Counted from the stretch's first letter, positions 23,971 through 36,690 are shown. The stretch: DNA of 64,000 nucleotides from Sepiola atlantica (GCA_963556195.1 OY744519.1:34515301-34579300), one strand, 5' to 3'. Program-made: numbers and translations. The notes: generated by a model not told the origin, from the sequence alone.

Positions 23971-24510
23971 TAAACAGTATATTATATTGGAAAAAATGAG
24001 TATTTCTGCGGTTAGAAAATATTTATCTAACAACCCTAATTTTGTAGAGTACTCAAATGACATTTTAGAAGTACTAAGATACAACACGAAATACAGGTTG
24101 AATTAACACATTTATTACAGTTGACGATGCGAATATATATATATATATAGTTATTTATAAATATTTTTTTAAAAATACACTTATATACACATGTGTTTCA
24201 TGTCCAACCTGCAATTATCAGTATGTGAGGAGACAATCCCTGCCGGTCACACGGTTTGAACCCCAATACAAATGTCATATTACCTCATTAGTCGGAGCGC
24301 GTACCGATATGCCCACCACACATTGTCTTGAAATAGGAGAGTAAATTAAGGTCTAAATGACAAATTCGGTGGCCATCTAGCAAGCCGTAAACAGAACTTA
24401 GTAGGCGTGACCGAGAATGTCGCATATATATTTCTTTAAAATTATAGAAAAATCTTTTTAGTAGGTAAAGAAAAATATTTTTTTTGAGTTCCTTGTTTGA
24501 ATACCTGATA

Positions 24511-25007
<497 letters not shown>

Positions 25008-25696
25008 ATTAGCAGCCAGAGAACTTGTTCAACCATACTTCACCTAAAATATGGCTGTTCAGCTTGCCTGACCGCAACCTCTCGACTTCTTTGTGTGAGT
25101 CACGGGTTAACGAGACTCAAACAGATTAAGGTGCAACACGTAGAACGAGCTAAAGGCCACCACCACCACCAGAGCATTTTGGGACCTAAATCGGAAGACA
25201 GTGACAAAGGCCTGTGCCCCATTTCAAGATCGCTTCGAGACTGTCATCTAAGCAAAAGGCGGGTTCATCGAGTGAACTCGAAGATAAACTGAGCCAAGTT
25301 TGTTCAAATATGAAACTATTATGTTTTACTTAATATATGCATCTTAATACACTTGTCTTTATCTTAAATTATTTTGACTACCCTTTGATCTATGATAAAT
25401 TTCTTGATTTGCTGAGGTGTTATTTCTACCTCAGCCTTTTTACACGATCCCCAATACTCAGTGTTGATTTTATTCTATTCCCACATAAGTTCAAGTGCTC
25501 AATGTGTAGGCATCATCCAGTAAACATTTTCTTTTAAAAAATCGTTGGTTAACAATCCTGCATAAAAAAAACATTCAAGTTTCAAGGTCGTCCTCTGTAC
25601 AAATCGAATCAAGTCTTGTCGCAAACTGTACAATTCTTTTCACTGTTATGATTCAATACCCATGACTTAAACCGGCTGTATCGTGGTTTTGTTAAT

Positions 25697-26455
25697 AGCT
25701 AGCAGGGTAACCTGGCATTGCCCAGAGTCATAAATAACAAAACCAAAGAGGTTAAAAAGTGTGTGTAATATCCTTTTTTAAAAATTTATTCTTCTTTACC
25801 TCTCTCTATCTCTCTCTCTAGCTTTATCTCACTGCCTCTCATCCTTGTTCTCTCTTCTGCTTTTCCAAACACCGAGTTCTTTTTCTAGTATACAACACTA
25901 TACCAAAAACACATGGAAATTCTTGCTACTGGGAAATGCGGCATTTAAACATACCTGCTCTATCAAGGGTATTTAGCAGTTTTTGATTAACATATTCAAC
26001 TTACCAAATGTAATACTGTATTATTATTTGTATTGCTCCCGGGTAACACCGAGTTTTTTGTGTCTAGTATCACTATAACGAACCACATTGAAGTTATTAC
26101 TTCAGGTAACGAGGCGTTTAAACACACACCTGCTTTATCTAGGGTATTGATCACTTTTGGATTAATGTCTACTACTTACTAAATGTAATACTGTATTCTT
26201 ACTTTTATTGCTCCCAGATAACAATGTGTTCCTTCTCTAGTATACTACACTATAACGAAACACATTAGAGGGCAACGTTGAGTTAAAGCACACCTGCTCT
26301 ATCTAGGGTATTGAGAACTTTTAAATTAACATATACTACTCACCAAATCTAATAGTATATACTTACTTTTACTTCCTCAGGTAAACACCGATTTTCTTGC
26401 TCTGTATAGAACATTATATCGAAATACGTTGAGTTATTGCTCCCGGGAAATCTGT
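25697..26455 (-). mobile_element. Helitron-like element end with about 170-bp tandem repeats
   Basis: The minus strand ends CTGGGCAATGCCAG, GTTACCCTG, CTAG (25700-25725), a hairpin plus CTAG. Internally, 25885-26450 contains about 3.4 diverged copies of a 160-180 bp unit, each with TCTAGTAT, ACACTATA, CACATTGAAGTTATTAC-like, CACACCTGCT, TATCTAGGGTATTG and CCAAATGTAATACTGTAT. No transposase is visible, so it would be non-autonomous. Confidence 0.5.
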
Positions 26456-26815
26456 CTTACCTTGACAAAGTTCAAAATAAATTCGCAATGTAGTGTGGCA
26501 TAATTTCTGCTGTTCTCTACACAAGAGAGGTTGCTAATTTTTCACTAATCTATTTCCGTATTAAGTGATCGATTCAATTGCTGGTTCTTCCTTGTATAAC
26601 ATCAACAGCTAGAACTCATCTTATTACCGCCATTGCAAATAACTTTCCTTTCTTCATTTGTGCTCGTAACATCAAATAAGATTTCTATGACCAGAGTTTC
26701 TTTCAAAGAACTTCCGTACAAAACGGTCCTCTTCAAATCTAATGTTAATAAACACTTGTCATAAATTGTCTTCATAAGTCATTACATTTTATTCATTTTA
26801 TTCATTCCATTCATT

Positions 26816-26930
26816 ATTTTCAATCTTCTCATAATATTAATCATCATTCAATTGTTAATCTATCCATCTTGTTAACCCTTATCCTTGAAGTCTTTTAGCC
26901 TTGATAAGTGGAGACTCGCTCCTCCCTGAC
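26816..26930 (-). repeat. Short dispersed repeat carrying the 45-bp core of the 7124 family
   Basis: TTAACCCTTATCCTTGAAGT, then TTAGCCTTGATAAGTGGAGA, preceded by TTTTCAATCTTCTCATAATA. The same order occurs at 28640-28750. Confidence 0.65.
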
Positions 26931-26934
26931 CGTA

Positions 26935-27394
26935 AGATCAGCGATCGTCTAAACCCGAAGATTTACCGGATTGCTGTGAGACCTGCACTTTGTACAGCTC
27001 CGAAGTCTTACCGACAACGAGGATGGCGGAGCGATGATTTGCCGTTATGGAAACCAAACTTTTCTGCTTGATCTCGGGTATTACACTGCTCGATCACATC
27101 TACAAAAGACACCCGAAGACAATGCGGCATCACACTGATCGAGAGAAAGATGAGGGGATGGCGACACAGATGGAGTGGACAGCTGCCGAGGGCCAACAGC
27201 GACACCGTCTCAAAACTTGTCTTTGCATTCGAAGTTGCTGAGAGGCGACCGAAAAAAGGCCAATAATGAGATGGGCCCAAATATCTCTGTAAAATCTGCC
27301 TTCACACGGATCAAGCTTTTGATCGTGCCAAGTGAATACATATATACATTATTGCGGACCTCGCCGTAGCCCGGGATTAACGCACAGACAAAAG

Positions 27395-27423
<29 letters not shown>
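26935..27423 (+). pseudogene. LINE ORF2 C-terminal region with (GAA)n tail
   Basis: In shifted frames the translation follows the terminal region of a known LINE class: ISDRLNPKIYRIAVRPAL, then LHCSITSTKDTRR, IERKMRGWRHRWSGQL, the linker KLVFAFEVAERRPKKG, DQAFDRAK and ADLAVARD, immediately followed by a (GAA)n run at 27393-27423. Stop codons and frame changes show decay. The related copy at 56095-56320 keeps KMRGNRLRLYGHVMH. The simple-repeat tail marks the 3' end. Confidence 0.75.
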
Positions 27424-27425
<2 letters not shown>

Positions 27426-28036
27426 TGTAACTCATAGTAAAAAGTACCTTCTACTTACTTGTAATTCTCTTTTCGCTTTTGAAACCTTATACGCCTTATA
27501 GAACTCACCGTCTGTCTAGACATCAGGGCAATCTGAAGTTACTTTGGATTCATCTATTTGAAACTTATTTATGCATAATATCATAGAAAGATTGTCGCGC
27601 TGATTTATTAAAAGCAGATATATTTTATAAGATTCTTAATTATCTATTCCGATCTAGATTCTGCACTGCGAAACCGAATACACGAAGGGATATGGGCACC
27701 TAAACTAGTATAAGTAAGCATCTCGCCCCCTCGCTGTGTGTAAACGCTAAAAGAAAATATCAACTATTAAAATACTAAAAATATTAGTAGCTGATTTGAT
27801 TAATTTCAACGATGGTTGAATATTATACGTCCAGGAAGAACTTGCTTTGAATGACTTTAATTTCAGCTTCTCCAATAGTTCAGTGTCACCCATCACTACG
27901 GGCGATGGAAACGACGGCTATCACGAACAAGATAAGATGAAATCAAGGTGTGAAATCTCGAATAGATCACTGCCATACACAATATCTAACACGTATTTTT
28001 TTAAGCCAGAAAATATTGTTCAAAAGAAGTACTCAC

Positions 28037-28146
28037 CTCCACGTTTTCAGCAACAGTGCTCCATATGATATCGAAAAACCAATTTCCCGGAACCAAAAAC
28101 GCAGACAGCAAGTTATTACAGAGGCTTCAAAGTACCCTACAATTTG
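28037..28146 (-). CDS. Class C GPCR exon: extracellular loop 1 and TM3
   Basis: A 110-bp exon (36 codons plus 2 bases) has a long pyrimidine tract and TTTTTAG acceptor, and a GTGAGT donor. It begins QIVGYFEASV, then ITCC (the TM3 Cys expected to bond to extracellular loop 2), WFREIGF, and a TM3 ending SYGALLLKTW. The W-x-R-E-I-G-F and Y-G-x-L-x-x-K-x-W/Y motifs are conserved in class C receptors of the GPR158/smog type. The two leftover bases AG join the A that opens the exon at 11603-11748 to form Arg (KTWR). This is the most diagnostic exon of the gene. Confidence 0.83.
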
Positions 28147-28639
28147 CTAAAAAGAAGAAGAAAAAAAACACAGATTATATATTTCAATTAGGATACAAAT
28201 GCTGGAATATCTACATAGATACAAATCATATTTATAGCAATATTGAACGTGGGTTGTGTTAGATGACGTAAGAATAAAACATTTCTACTAGACCTTTAGC
28301 TAAGGCGTTTAAGGAAATGGCATTACACGAAGTGTCGAGTATACGTAGGAAATAAGCTAGTAACATCTTTCTCTTTGGCTTTTGGTATGTGACACGAACA
28401 GAGGTGTTTTCCAAACACTTTGCTACCTATGGGCGGCGTATTATTAATAATTATGTAATACTTTGTAGAGGAAACAACTTTATGTTCTTCCTCCGTGTAT
28501 CTAACATGACATGGAAAAGAGTACCACAGGACTGCGCCCCCCTCTGCAGGATACAACATGGTTATCTTCAAAAACCAATGTCAACACATACTTGATATAA
28601 ACTGCCTGCATAAGTAATCAAATTTTGTTAATTCCATTT

Positions 28640-28750
28640 ATTATTTTCAATCCTTTCATAATATTTTTCATCATTCAATTCACAATCAATTCATCTCTTT
28701 AACCCTTATCTTTGAGATGGCTTCTAGCTTTGATTAGTGGTGACTCGTTA
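28640..28750 (-). repeat. Second copy of the 26816-type repeat
   Basis: TATTTTCAATCCTTTCATAA, CATCATTCAATT, TTAACCCTTATCTTTGAGAT and TTGATTAGTGGTGACTCG correspond to 26816-26930. Confidence 0.65.
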
Positions 28751-28822
28751 TTAAAAAAAGAAATATAAACATATATACTTGTAAACAAGTCGTACTCATC
28801 TTATAAGGCTAAATTTATTTAT

Positions 28823-29435
28823 TACTAGCAGGAAGACCCGACATTGCTCGGGATTGAATGAGGATCACTACTATGTACCCTTTAACTATGCTCATAACAC
28901 CATATTACTTTCTCTCCCCCCGTTTCATACCTCCCTAATATAGTAGGAAGTAGATTAAATGTTGGAAAACTCTCTGAATTTGTGTCTTATACAATGGTTT
29001 GAATTTCATTAAAAACGGATATACGCATTTGAAGTTTTAAGGAGGTTCTGTCCCCATGGGTCACTAAGGAGTGGGGACATGTAGATATTCAGCACATAGA
29101 CAGTAGCGTAAAGGATTCTGGGCCATTGTCTTACCCGGAGAATTTTATACATATAATATAAATTTCATCAAAATAGAATATATTTTAAGTTTTAAAGGAG
29201 GTTCAGCCTATAGCTTCCTTAAGTTCGAGGAGGGGAGCACTTAAAATTTCTGGACTACTTCCCTTGTCTTACCCATAAAAATTTATACATATGATTTAAA
29301 TTTCATAAGAATAGAATATATTTTAAGTTTTAAGGGCTTAGGTCCTCATAGCCCCCTTATGGATGGACTTAAGATTCGGGAACATTTCCATTGTCCTCCC
29401 CAGTCAATTTTACATAAGGATACACTTTTAGATTT
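28823..29435 (-). mobile_element. Helitron-like element end with about 145-bp tandem repeats
   Basis: The minus strand ends CCCGAGCAATGTCGGGT, then 8 bases and CTAG (28825-28828) followed by T. The internal part 28985-29430 has three copies of a unit containing AATAGAATATATTTTAAGTT, AAAGGAGGTTC, GGGGA and TTGTCTTACCC. The layout matches the 25697 element, though the sequences differ. Confidence 0.5.
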
Positions 29436-29499
29436 TATGTTAATTCTCAAACCTTTCTTCTAAAGGGAACACACTAACATCACATCCACACATATACGC

Positions 29500-29634
29500 A
29501 CCCATTGCGGTAATGGTTCTCTGAGGAGAAGATTTTCTTTGAAAACTTATGAGGTAAGGACGCAATATCAATCCTTGTTTTTGAACTTTCATAAAATCTG
29601 ATTAATTCCTCATTTTATTATGTCATTCAATTAG

Positions 29635-29675
<41 letters not shown>

Positions 29676-29926
29676 TTTAACAAAAAGTTTGTTTTGGGCC
29701 GATATATTTGATGTTCTATATACTTTTATGTATTTTATATATTTTTTTATATATTTTCAAAGTTTAATTTTATTACCTGCAGTAATGTCATTGCGGTAAT
29801 GGTCCTCTGATGAGAAGATTTTCTTTGAAAACCTATGTGTTAAGGACTTTAAAGTAATTTGCTTGAAATTTGAATTGTAATAAAATTTGATTCGCACCTT
29901 ATCTTATTCTTTCACTCTATCTAGTG

Positions 29927-29983
<57 letters not shown>

Positions 29984-29992
29984 TATATATAT
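29500..29992 (+). repeat. Direct duplication, each copy ending in a TA array
   Basis: CATTGCGGTAATGGTTCTCT, GAGAAGATTTTCTTTGAAAA, TATG, TAAGGAC at 29505-29565 recurs at 29790-29855, and each is followed by AAAATTTGATT-like sequence and then (TA)n (29638-29672 and 29929-29992). Shorter matches to the core lie at 39680-39730 and 59597-59645. Confidence 0.75.
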
Positions 29993-30289
29993 AACATAGA
30001 CGATGAGTACTAGTTAAGTCTAAACTAAACGTAAACTTAAAAGAATATATAGGCAGGTTAACAGAATAATTAATAGTTGTAAAAACTCCTATATAAAAAA
30101 TCTGGCATATGACAAAAAGAAAAAAAACCCAACTAAATATTAGCATATGAATGAACAACCGGTAATACTATTTTTTTGTAGTAATCGCACAGCGTCGGGC
30201 ATTCCGTCTTCCACTGAAAGTGGAATTTTATGGGGAATACAAATTCACATGTGGTCCCGACTCAGCATATATATCTTGGTTAGGGGAGA

Positions 30290-30408
30290 TGACATACAGC
30301 GCCTAGTATGTTCAATCAGTCACCCATCTTGAACTGGCTAGACTCAACGCCGCTTAACTTCGGTGATCTTAACGGGAACCGGTGTGTCAACGTGATTATG
30401 TTGTATAT
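30290..30408 (-). pseudogene. 5S rRNA-like sequence, near full length
   Basis: The minus strand reads CACGTTGACACACCGG, GATCACCGAAGTTAAGCGGC, GTTGAGTCTAGCCAGTTC, AAGATGGGTGACTGATTGAA, then AGGCGCTGTATGTC. Segment order and spacing follow 5S rRNA along its whole length, including the GATGGGNGACNG block that is deleted in the 10859 element. It is too diverged for a working gene; it could be a SINE head, but the body after it does not match the 10859 family. Confidence 0.7.
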
Positions 30409-30419
30409 TAGAATAACTA

Positions 30420-30915
30420 GGGCATAACAAACAGTTTAAAAATAAGTTAAAAATTAGAATAAGATTAAAATAATAATTATTTTTTGTCCATAAAAGTATA
30501 AAATAATCGATATAGCAATACGAAATAAAACAAGCATAAAAAGTATAAAATAATCGATATAGCAAAGCGAAATAAAACAAGCATAAAAGTAATTGAAAAG
30601 AAAATCTTAATCGTTGAATTAATAATATATCGGCAGTTATAGGGAGTTCAAACGTGTAAATCAATGTGTTTAAAAAACACAATAATAGGAAAAAAGAATT
30701 TAAAATGACTTGAATTACAATAAAAATAGGAACTAATTATTATTAGAACGTAGCTGCTGGGCGAAAGGTTGGTAATGTGTGATACATTTAGTTTACCTTA
30801 GTTTTATATGCAAATGAGCAATGAGAGTTAGAAATCTTTGGTGAAAATTTAGATACGGCCAATGATGATGAAATATTACCAATAGGTATTCAACATCAAT
30901 TAGAGTTTTTTTTTT
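30420..30915. other. Non-coding intronic sequence with a 60-bp tandem duplication
   Basis: AAGTATAAAATAATCGATAT, AGCAATACGAAATAAAACAA, GCATAAA occurs twice at 30493-30588. Nothing else was recognised. Confidence 0.5.
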
Positions 30916-30919
30916 ACCC

Positions 30920-31215
30920 CGCCTAATAAAGCGGTATCGTCCGGGCCTTCGGGTCTGGATTTACGCCGGTCTATTGGTTGTCGGTCCTGTGCAGTTCTAG
31001 GAGTTGCACCCTCCCAGGCTTTGCCTCCCCTCTTTGGGGAGGAGTAAGTTTATTGCTTACTGCCTGAGGCGCCCCTACCGGGGAATGCCGACGGAGCTGT
31101 CCAGACAATTTTTAAAAAGCCAGAGTGCTCAAATTCTCGAGCGCTGGTTCTTTCCCACTTTCCCGACCTTGTGTCACATCTTACCTTGTGGGAGGAATAT
31201 AAATAGAATCAATTA
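30920..31215 (+). mobile_element. U2-type SINE, headless copy
   Basis: Contains the family body: GGTCCTGTGCAGTTCTAGGA, CACCCTCCCAGGCTTTGCCT, GGGGAGGAGTAAGTTTATTG, CGCCCCTACCGGGGAATGCC, then GTGTCACATCTTACCTTGTG and a GGAATATAAATA end. The 5' part keeps the GGCCTTCGGGTCTGGATTTA segment of the long subfamily but lacks the U2-like head, being replaced after a poly-T run at 30906. Confidence 0.85.
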
Positions 31216-31219
31216 ATAA

Positions 31220-31890
31220 ATATTTCCGCAAAATGTCGCTTTCTTTTTGAGTATTTTAAAGGGGTTTTATGGGGTACGGAGACCCATTTGAAAATTCAAA
31301 AGTTTTTATTTGCTCCATTCTTTTATGAAAATCTTTGCATCAGAGTGCTCAACCCTCGAATGTCGGGTAATATGTAGTTATCAACAGAATACTGCTCCGC
31401 TGTGTCACAGCTCTTCAATGTGGCTAGACTCGCAAAAGACCAGAAATACTAAACGCAAAGTGCGAAATAATACGTGAAACACAATTCTCGCTGCATTTTT
31501 GTCACGATTTTCTTGTCATGAATTTAAAGTCGATCATTTGAGAAATCGTTTCTCTATAAATTGAATTATTAAAATGTTTCTCAGAATCGACGACTCCGGG
31601 CGCTGAATTAACTCACCTTTTCCTTTTTCTAATTGCGTTTGACATTTACATTTGAATTTAGCGAAGTCATCTTTATTATGTCTTGCGGACGACGTTTATT
31701 ATTTTGATTTGGCTTATTTTTGTGTGTGCGTTTTTAATAGTATTTCCTAAGGGGTTTATAGTAATTAGTCACGTTTTAAATCAACTAAAAGAGCATTTTT
31801 TTTCACTATTAAAATACGGTTGATTTGCTTTTTTCTGTCTGTTTTACTACATCTCATCTTATTTTAGGGTATTTCATACAAAAATACACT
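31220..31890. other. Non-coding intronic sequence
   Basis: Nothing recognised. Confidence 0.4.
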
Positions 31891-31893
31891 CCC

Positions 31894-31960
31894 TATCTAT
31901 ATAATAAAAGTAAACGAACGTGTGTCCGGCTTGGTTCGCGGTACGAAGAATAGTAGGTAG
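31894..31960 (+). mobile_element. Helitron-like 5' end
   Basis: TCTATATAATAAAAGTAAAC then GAACGTGTGTCCGGCTTGGT after an A follows the TC start and style of Helitron 5' termini. The matching 3' end was not located. Confidence 0.4.
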
Positions 31961-32348
31961 GAGAAGAGGGACACATACGAAAGTAAAATAAAAATAATAG
32001 GTAGAGCAGCTGCTGCTGCTTCTTTCAAAGATTGATACCGGTCAACAATTCAGGATTCAGTTTTTAAGCTGTCAGCGTCGACTGCTGCTGCTTCTGCTTC
32101 GAATAGAAAATATTACATAATAAATAATTTTTTAATGCTCGAAAAATGTAACATTTTTTTATTAGTATGTATTTGTGTGTATGTGAGTAAATGAAAGCGA
32201 GAGGGGCAGAGAAGGAGAGAGATCAACTTTAGGGTAACAAGGTAATGGAAATTAAATTGCGAAGCGATAGCGAGCAATCTAAGCCAGGTAATTGTATATG
32301 TTTCGGATTATTTTTCATTATTTAATACTTTATCCGTTTCGCCATGGA

Positions 32349-32690
32349 CCCATGGCACAACGGATAAAGTGCTAAGTAATTAGCAGTTCTAAGTGACAGT
32401 CTTCTGAGAGTTGAAGTTTCAATCCTCAGAACAGGCGATACTACGAATATAATTAAGAATTACTAAGATTTCTACCCGGTCATGGTTGACAGAATGAAAG
32501 CAATCTACCACTGTGGCTCGGTTCGAAATTCCGTATAGTTTTTCGAGTCCAACCTAAAGATTCCCGAGTTCGCCAAGATGCACTCGAAGAAGGTCAGAGG
32601 TTACATCGGCCGAAATGTTGTGAGCATAACACTAACGATGGAAACATTAGTTCGAATAATCAAAATAACACATATTATTGTAAATGGTTA
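32349..32690 (+). mobile_element. tRNA-like SINE, second family, with Penelope-like 3' motif
   Basis: The head CATGGCACAACGGATAAAGT, GAGAGTTGAAGTTTCAATCC and the body CCGGTCATGGTTGACAGAAT, GAAAGCAATC match the copy at 14249. Downstream (32575-32690) follows CTCGAAGAAGGT, CATCGGCCGAAATGTTGTGA and GCATAACAC, the same word order as 47930-48030. The CTGAAGA-loop-GGCCGAAA layout resembles a decayed hammerhead. Confidence 0.65.
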
Positions 32691-32719
32691 AGTGATTTCT
32701 TTTTACTGTGTGTTTCATG

Positions 32720-33420
32720 GTATATCACTACCATTTAAGGCTTAAACTTTAAGGGTCTGATTGAGTAGACATTGAAATTCAGTGAATCCAACTTAATTGG
32801 TGCCTAATGACTACGAATAAAATTCAATGCAAATCTGAAATATTTTAATTTTCAAATTGGAAGTTGTTTCAATATAATAAAATTCCTTTCAAATACTTAA
32901 AACAAACTGAAATTTAGGGAATATTTATTAATTGATACATAAAACCTGTTGATAAAATTTCACAATTGGAGGCACATAAATTTCCATGATATGCTTCCAC
33001 CTCCTCTTTACCGTCTTATTTTAATTTTGATCAAAATCCATACCATAAAATGAGCGAATATTAAAATTTAATGCAAATCTGAAATATTTGAATTTTTTAA
33101 TTGGAGATTGTACCCATATTATGCCCCCTTAAACCTTTCAAAATACTCAAAAGAAACTGAAATTAGTGAATATTTATTAATCGATGTATGTCTAATACTT
33201 GTTATAATTGTTAAATCTCCACAAAAATTAAAGGTATCTACATTTTCACGAAGGGTTTCCTTCCACTTCCGGTTGTTTTTGTTTGCATAAAACTAAATTA
33301 AACTAAATATAGCCAACACCTAGCACATAATTCCAAAATGCATAATTAACGGCTAATGAGTTTAGGAGTTAATCATGTACATAGAAATATACAAATACAA
33401 ACAGATATCTAAATTTATGC
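32720..33420 (-). mobile_element. Non-autonomous Helitron-like family, two partial copies
   Basis: Words such as ATTTAATGCAAATCTGAAAT, AATATTTATTAATTGAT and TTTTGATCAAAATCC occur twice here and again at 38600, 40540, 55060 and 61850. The copies at 38.6 and 40.5 kb end with a TCTATTT-type 5' terminus on the minus strand. The copies at 55.5 and 62.05 kb show the other end, a hairpin and CTAG. Confidence 0.55.
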
Positions 33421-33925
33421 TTTTTGTTTCCACATTCAAACAAAATGTCAGAATGCCATTCGCAGAAGAAACGAGGTCAAATCAAGCACAGAACAAGAGA
33501 CAGAAAAAGTAATCGAAAAAAACCCGAACATTATTACAATGCGTTGACATCAAAGAATGCGGGAAACGAAAATACAATTATAATTGAAATAGTTAAATAG
33601 TTGAAGTATAGTAATGTCGCGTAGTTATAATTTTAGTTGATTTGATTCTATTGTGACTGTTATTTTCCAGTTATTAACCTAGAAAATTTTCTCTTATTTA
33701 ATCGAAATTATCTTTCCTTCAATATTTCATCATATTACACATGCACCCATAATTATGTTCACCTTTTCTGAAGATGTTCGTTGATCCGAATGAAACTACT
33801 CAATCACTCGTTTTGATTTCTTCCTGTGTTTTATTGTGTTTTTCCTTTTTGTCATTTTCATATATCCTGTCTCCACGGTATTTCATTTTAAGATATAGCG
33901 TATAATTTACCGCCCCCCCCCCCTT

Positions 33926-34152
<227 letters not shown>

Positions 34153-34290
34153 CAAAACTTATAGTCTCAAGTCTTCCAGTGGAAAATCACTCATGTAAGT
34201 CAATTTATTTTTTACAATTATTATATTAGTTAGTTTCTAACACTATTTTAAGGGATCATCAGTTGTTTACCATGAAAAACTGTTTCGGGA

Positions 34291-34296
<6 letters not shown>

Positions 34297-34368
<72 letters not shown>
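34297..34368. repeat. (TA)n microsatellite
   Basis: About 36 TA units. Confidence 0.95.
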
Positions 34369-34370
<2 letters not shown>

Positions 34371-34589
34371 CTTAATAAACGTTCCGAATTTGTTCCCAAA
34401 ACATTTTGATTTATTCAATTGTTTTTGTCACTTTTAAAACATCAATTCTCTTGCAAACAAACTCAATATGTTTTCAAAAGGCTTTTTAGGTGATATAAGA
34501 TAAATAATACTAGAGCACACATAGTGTCGACAGGTTGTAATTTTAAATCAAGGTATAAAATCACATATAATCATTTAAAATACGATCGA

Positions 34590-34935
34590 GGTAATGCCTG
34601 GAAGGATGGTATCATGACAACAGAACAGATATAACACTACCTCCACCCATCTCAAAAAAGGAAGACGTAATACCTGGGAGGATCGTACCATGACAACAGA
34701 AACGATACTACACTACCTCTACACCTCTAAAAAGGAAGAGGTAATGCCTAAGAGGATGGTATCATGAAAAAAGAACAGTTACTACACTACCACTACATCT
34801 CTCAGAAAAGGATGAGGTAATGCCTGGGAGGATGGCATAATGTCAACAGAACATATACTACACTACCTCTAAAAAAAGTGAGGTAATGCATGGGAGGATG
34901 GTATCATGACAACAGAGCATATACTACATTACACT
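34590..34935 (+). repeat. Minisatellite, 5 copies
   Basis: Units of about 60-85 bp read GAGGTAATGCCTGGGAGGAT, GGTATCATGACAACAGAACA, TATACTACACTACCTC. Five diverged copies in tandem, same family as 17725-17930. Confidence 0.9.
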
Positions 34936-35055
34936 ATGCCCCTGAATTCAAATATAGTACATTAGTCTGAAATAGTATATACTATACTATTTCATAATAC
35001 GTACATTAGTCTTAAATAGACAGATAGATACATAATCTCCATTATTAATAGATAT

Positions 35056-35283
35056 GTGAGAGAACTACAAAATAATAACGTACCATACGAATTGAAAGGG
35101 TCTGTTATCGATAGAGCAAATAAGTATACCTCTGGTAAATTAAAAAAATGTAACCTTTTTATCATTGAATCTTATCATGAATTAACGTCTAAAACAACTT
35201 ATTTAACAAATAACATGACATCCTTTAAAATTGTCTGCATCATTAAAAATTCGCACTTTCGATATTTAGAATATAAACAATAG
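35056..35283 (+). pseudogene. Penelope-like element GIY-YIG region, C-terminal fragment
   Basis: The 75-residue frame contains LQNNNVPYELKGSVIDRANK, YTSGKLKKCNL, ESYHELTSKTTYL and ends near FRYLEY. The pattern W/G-S-I-I-D-R-A, Y-x-S-G-x-x-K-C-N-L, E-x-x-x-L and a basic end follows the C-terminal part of GIY-YIG endonuclease domains in Penelope-like and related retroelements. The second CNxC Cys (here CNLF) and the final CRH motif are lost, so it is decayed. No reverse transcriptase part was seen upstream. Confidence 0.6.
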
Positions 35284-36235
35284 TAATATCTTAAATATCG
35301 ACTCCTGACATTTGAATAAAAAGTATTAATCTTTTTGGTGGTTATAGACGGTAAAATATTGAAATATTAAAAAAACATAAATTCTTCACATTATAAATAA
35401 TACAGTACAAAAATACATAATTGTTATAATTATATTAATACTAAAATAATATGTAGTTTAATTTTAAATAAATATGTAGCCTATAGATTTCAGATAGTGA
35501 CATAAAATTGTTGACGTCTATATTTTGTTATGATTTCTGGATTATTCTTAGCATTTATTAAATAGATATTATAATTTTAAATTCTTTAATTAAATTAAGC
35601 GCTTATATTCAATATACATATACATATACATTTAAAAAAAGAAATTATAAGGGAAACTTTATACTTGTATTAGATATAATTAAATGAGACTTAAAAATAA
35701 GAAATATGTCTTAATTAAAAAATCGAGGGTTACTTCTCTTGGTTTGAAAATTGAATGTTATTTTTAATTTTGAAGTAATTTTTAATAATACGAAATTCTT
35801 TTTGTATTAGTTTTTTTTCTTTTTTCTTTCAATTTTTTCCTTTTTCTTTTACTTTTAACTTTCTCTTTCTTTTCTAATTTTATTCATTTTTGACGATCTA
35901 CTTTAGAATTCATCTCTTAAGGAAAATATATGTATTTCTGTTAGCTCTGTTAGTATGGAATATGGCGCTGATTCATAGAAAAAACAGTAGCTTATTACCT
36001 AATGAACCTGCATATATGAATTCTTTAATTATGTGAGTTTAATTTTTAAATTTTTTATTTTTCTGCTGTTTTGGACATGATTTTGGTCTTTCCATCTGAT
36101 GAGCCAAACTTATTGAAATTCCAAGATATATAACTCTGTATTTTGTTTTACTGTGTGATGATGTGACAGACCATAAAGAACTGGATCCCTTTAAGAATGA
36201 ATAAAGACATGATCACTGGAATCTGATGTTCTATT

Positions 36236-36238
<3 letters not shown>

Positions 36239-36287
<49 letters not shown>
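36239..36287. repeat. (TA)n array abutting a foldback element
   Basis: About 24 TA units, immediately before the left arm at 36288. Confidence 0.95.
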
Positions 36288-36290
<3 letters not shown>

Positions 36291-36527
36291 AATTTTTATT
36301 TACACAGACATGTACAAAATCTGCGACACTGACATGTCGATGTTATTGATCAACAGCTATTATGAACTGAGATCTTATCAGGCAGAGTTAGAATCCGATC
36401 TTAACCTTAGATCATCGGATTCTAACTCTTCCTGATGAGATCTCAGTTTATAATAGCTACTGATCGATAACATCGAGATGCCAGTGTCGCAGATTTTGTA
36501 CATGTCTGTGTAAATAAAATTAATCAT
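36288..36527. mobile_element. Foldback element, about 110-bp arms (family with 50955-51150)
   Basis: Left arm 36288-36399 and right arm 36411-36527 are imperfect reverse complements. The terminal word TTTATTTACACAGACATGTA, CAAAATCTGC is shared with the element at 50955-51150, which is also an inverted repeat. No coding capacity. The right arm holds CTGATGAGATCTCAG, but no GAAAC follows. Confidence 0.85.
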
Positions 36528-36613
36528 ATATAAAAGCTCTATTTGATATTGAGCACTTTTTATAAACCCGGTTGAAATTCTTTGGATTACTACCCTGTGG
36601 ATGTTTTACCTGG

Positions 36614-36616
<3 letters not shown>

Positions 36617-36688
<72 letters not shown>
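36617..36688. repeat. (TA)n microsatellite
   Basis: About 36 TA units. Confidence 0.95.

Positions 36689-36690
<2 letters not shown>

Noticed and set aside
30290..30408. A functional 5S rRNA gene
   Set aside because: Too many changes in paired regions, single copy, no T-run terminator in place.
36097..36130. CTGATGAGCCAAACTTATTGAAAT as a hammerhead
   Set aside because: Stem II does not pair well and neither stem III nor stem I forms.
36411..36470. CTGATGAGATCTCAG in the foldback arm as a hammerhead
   Set aside because: GAAA is missing downstream in both copies of the family.
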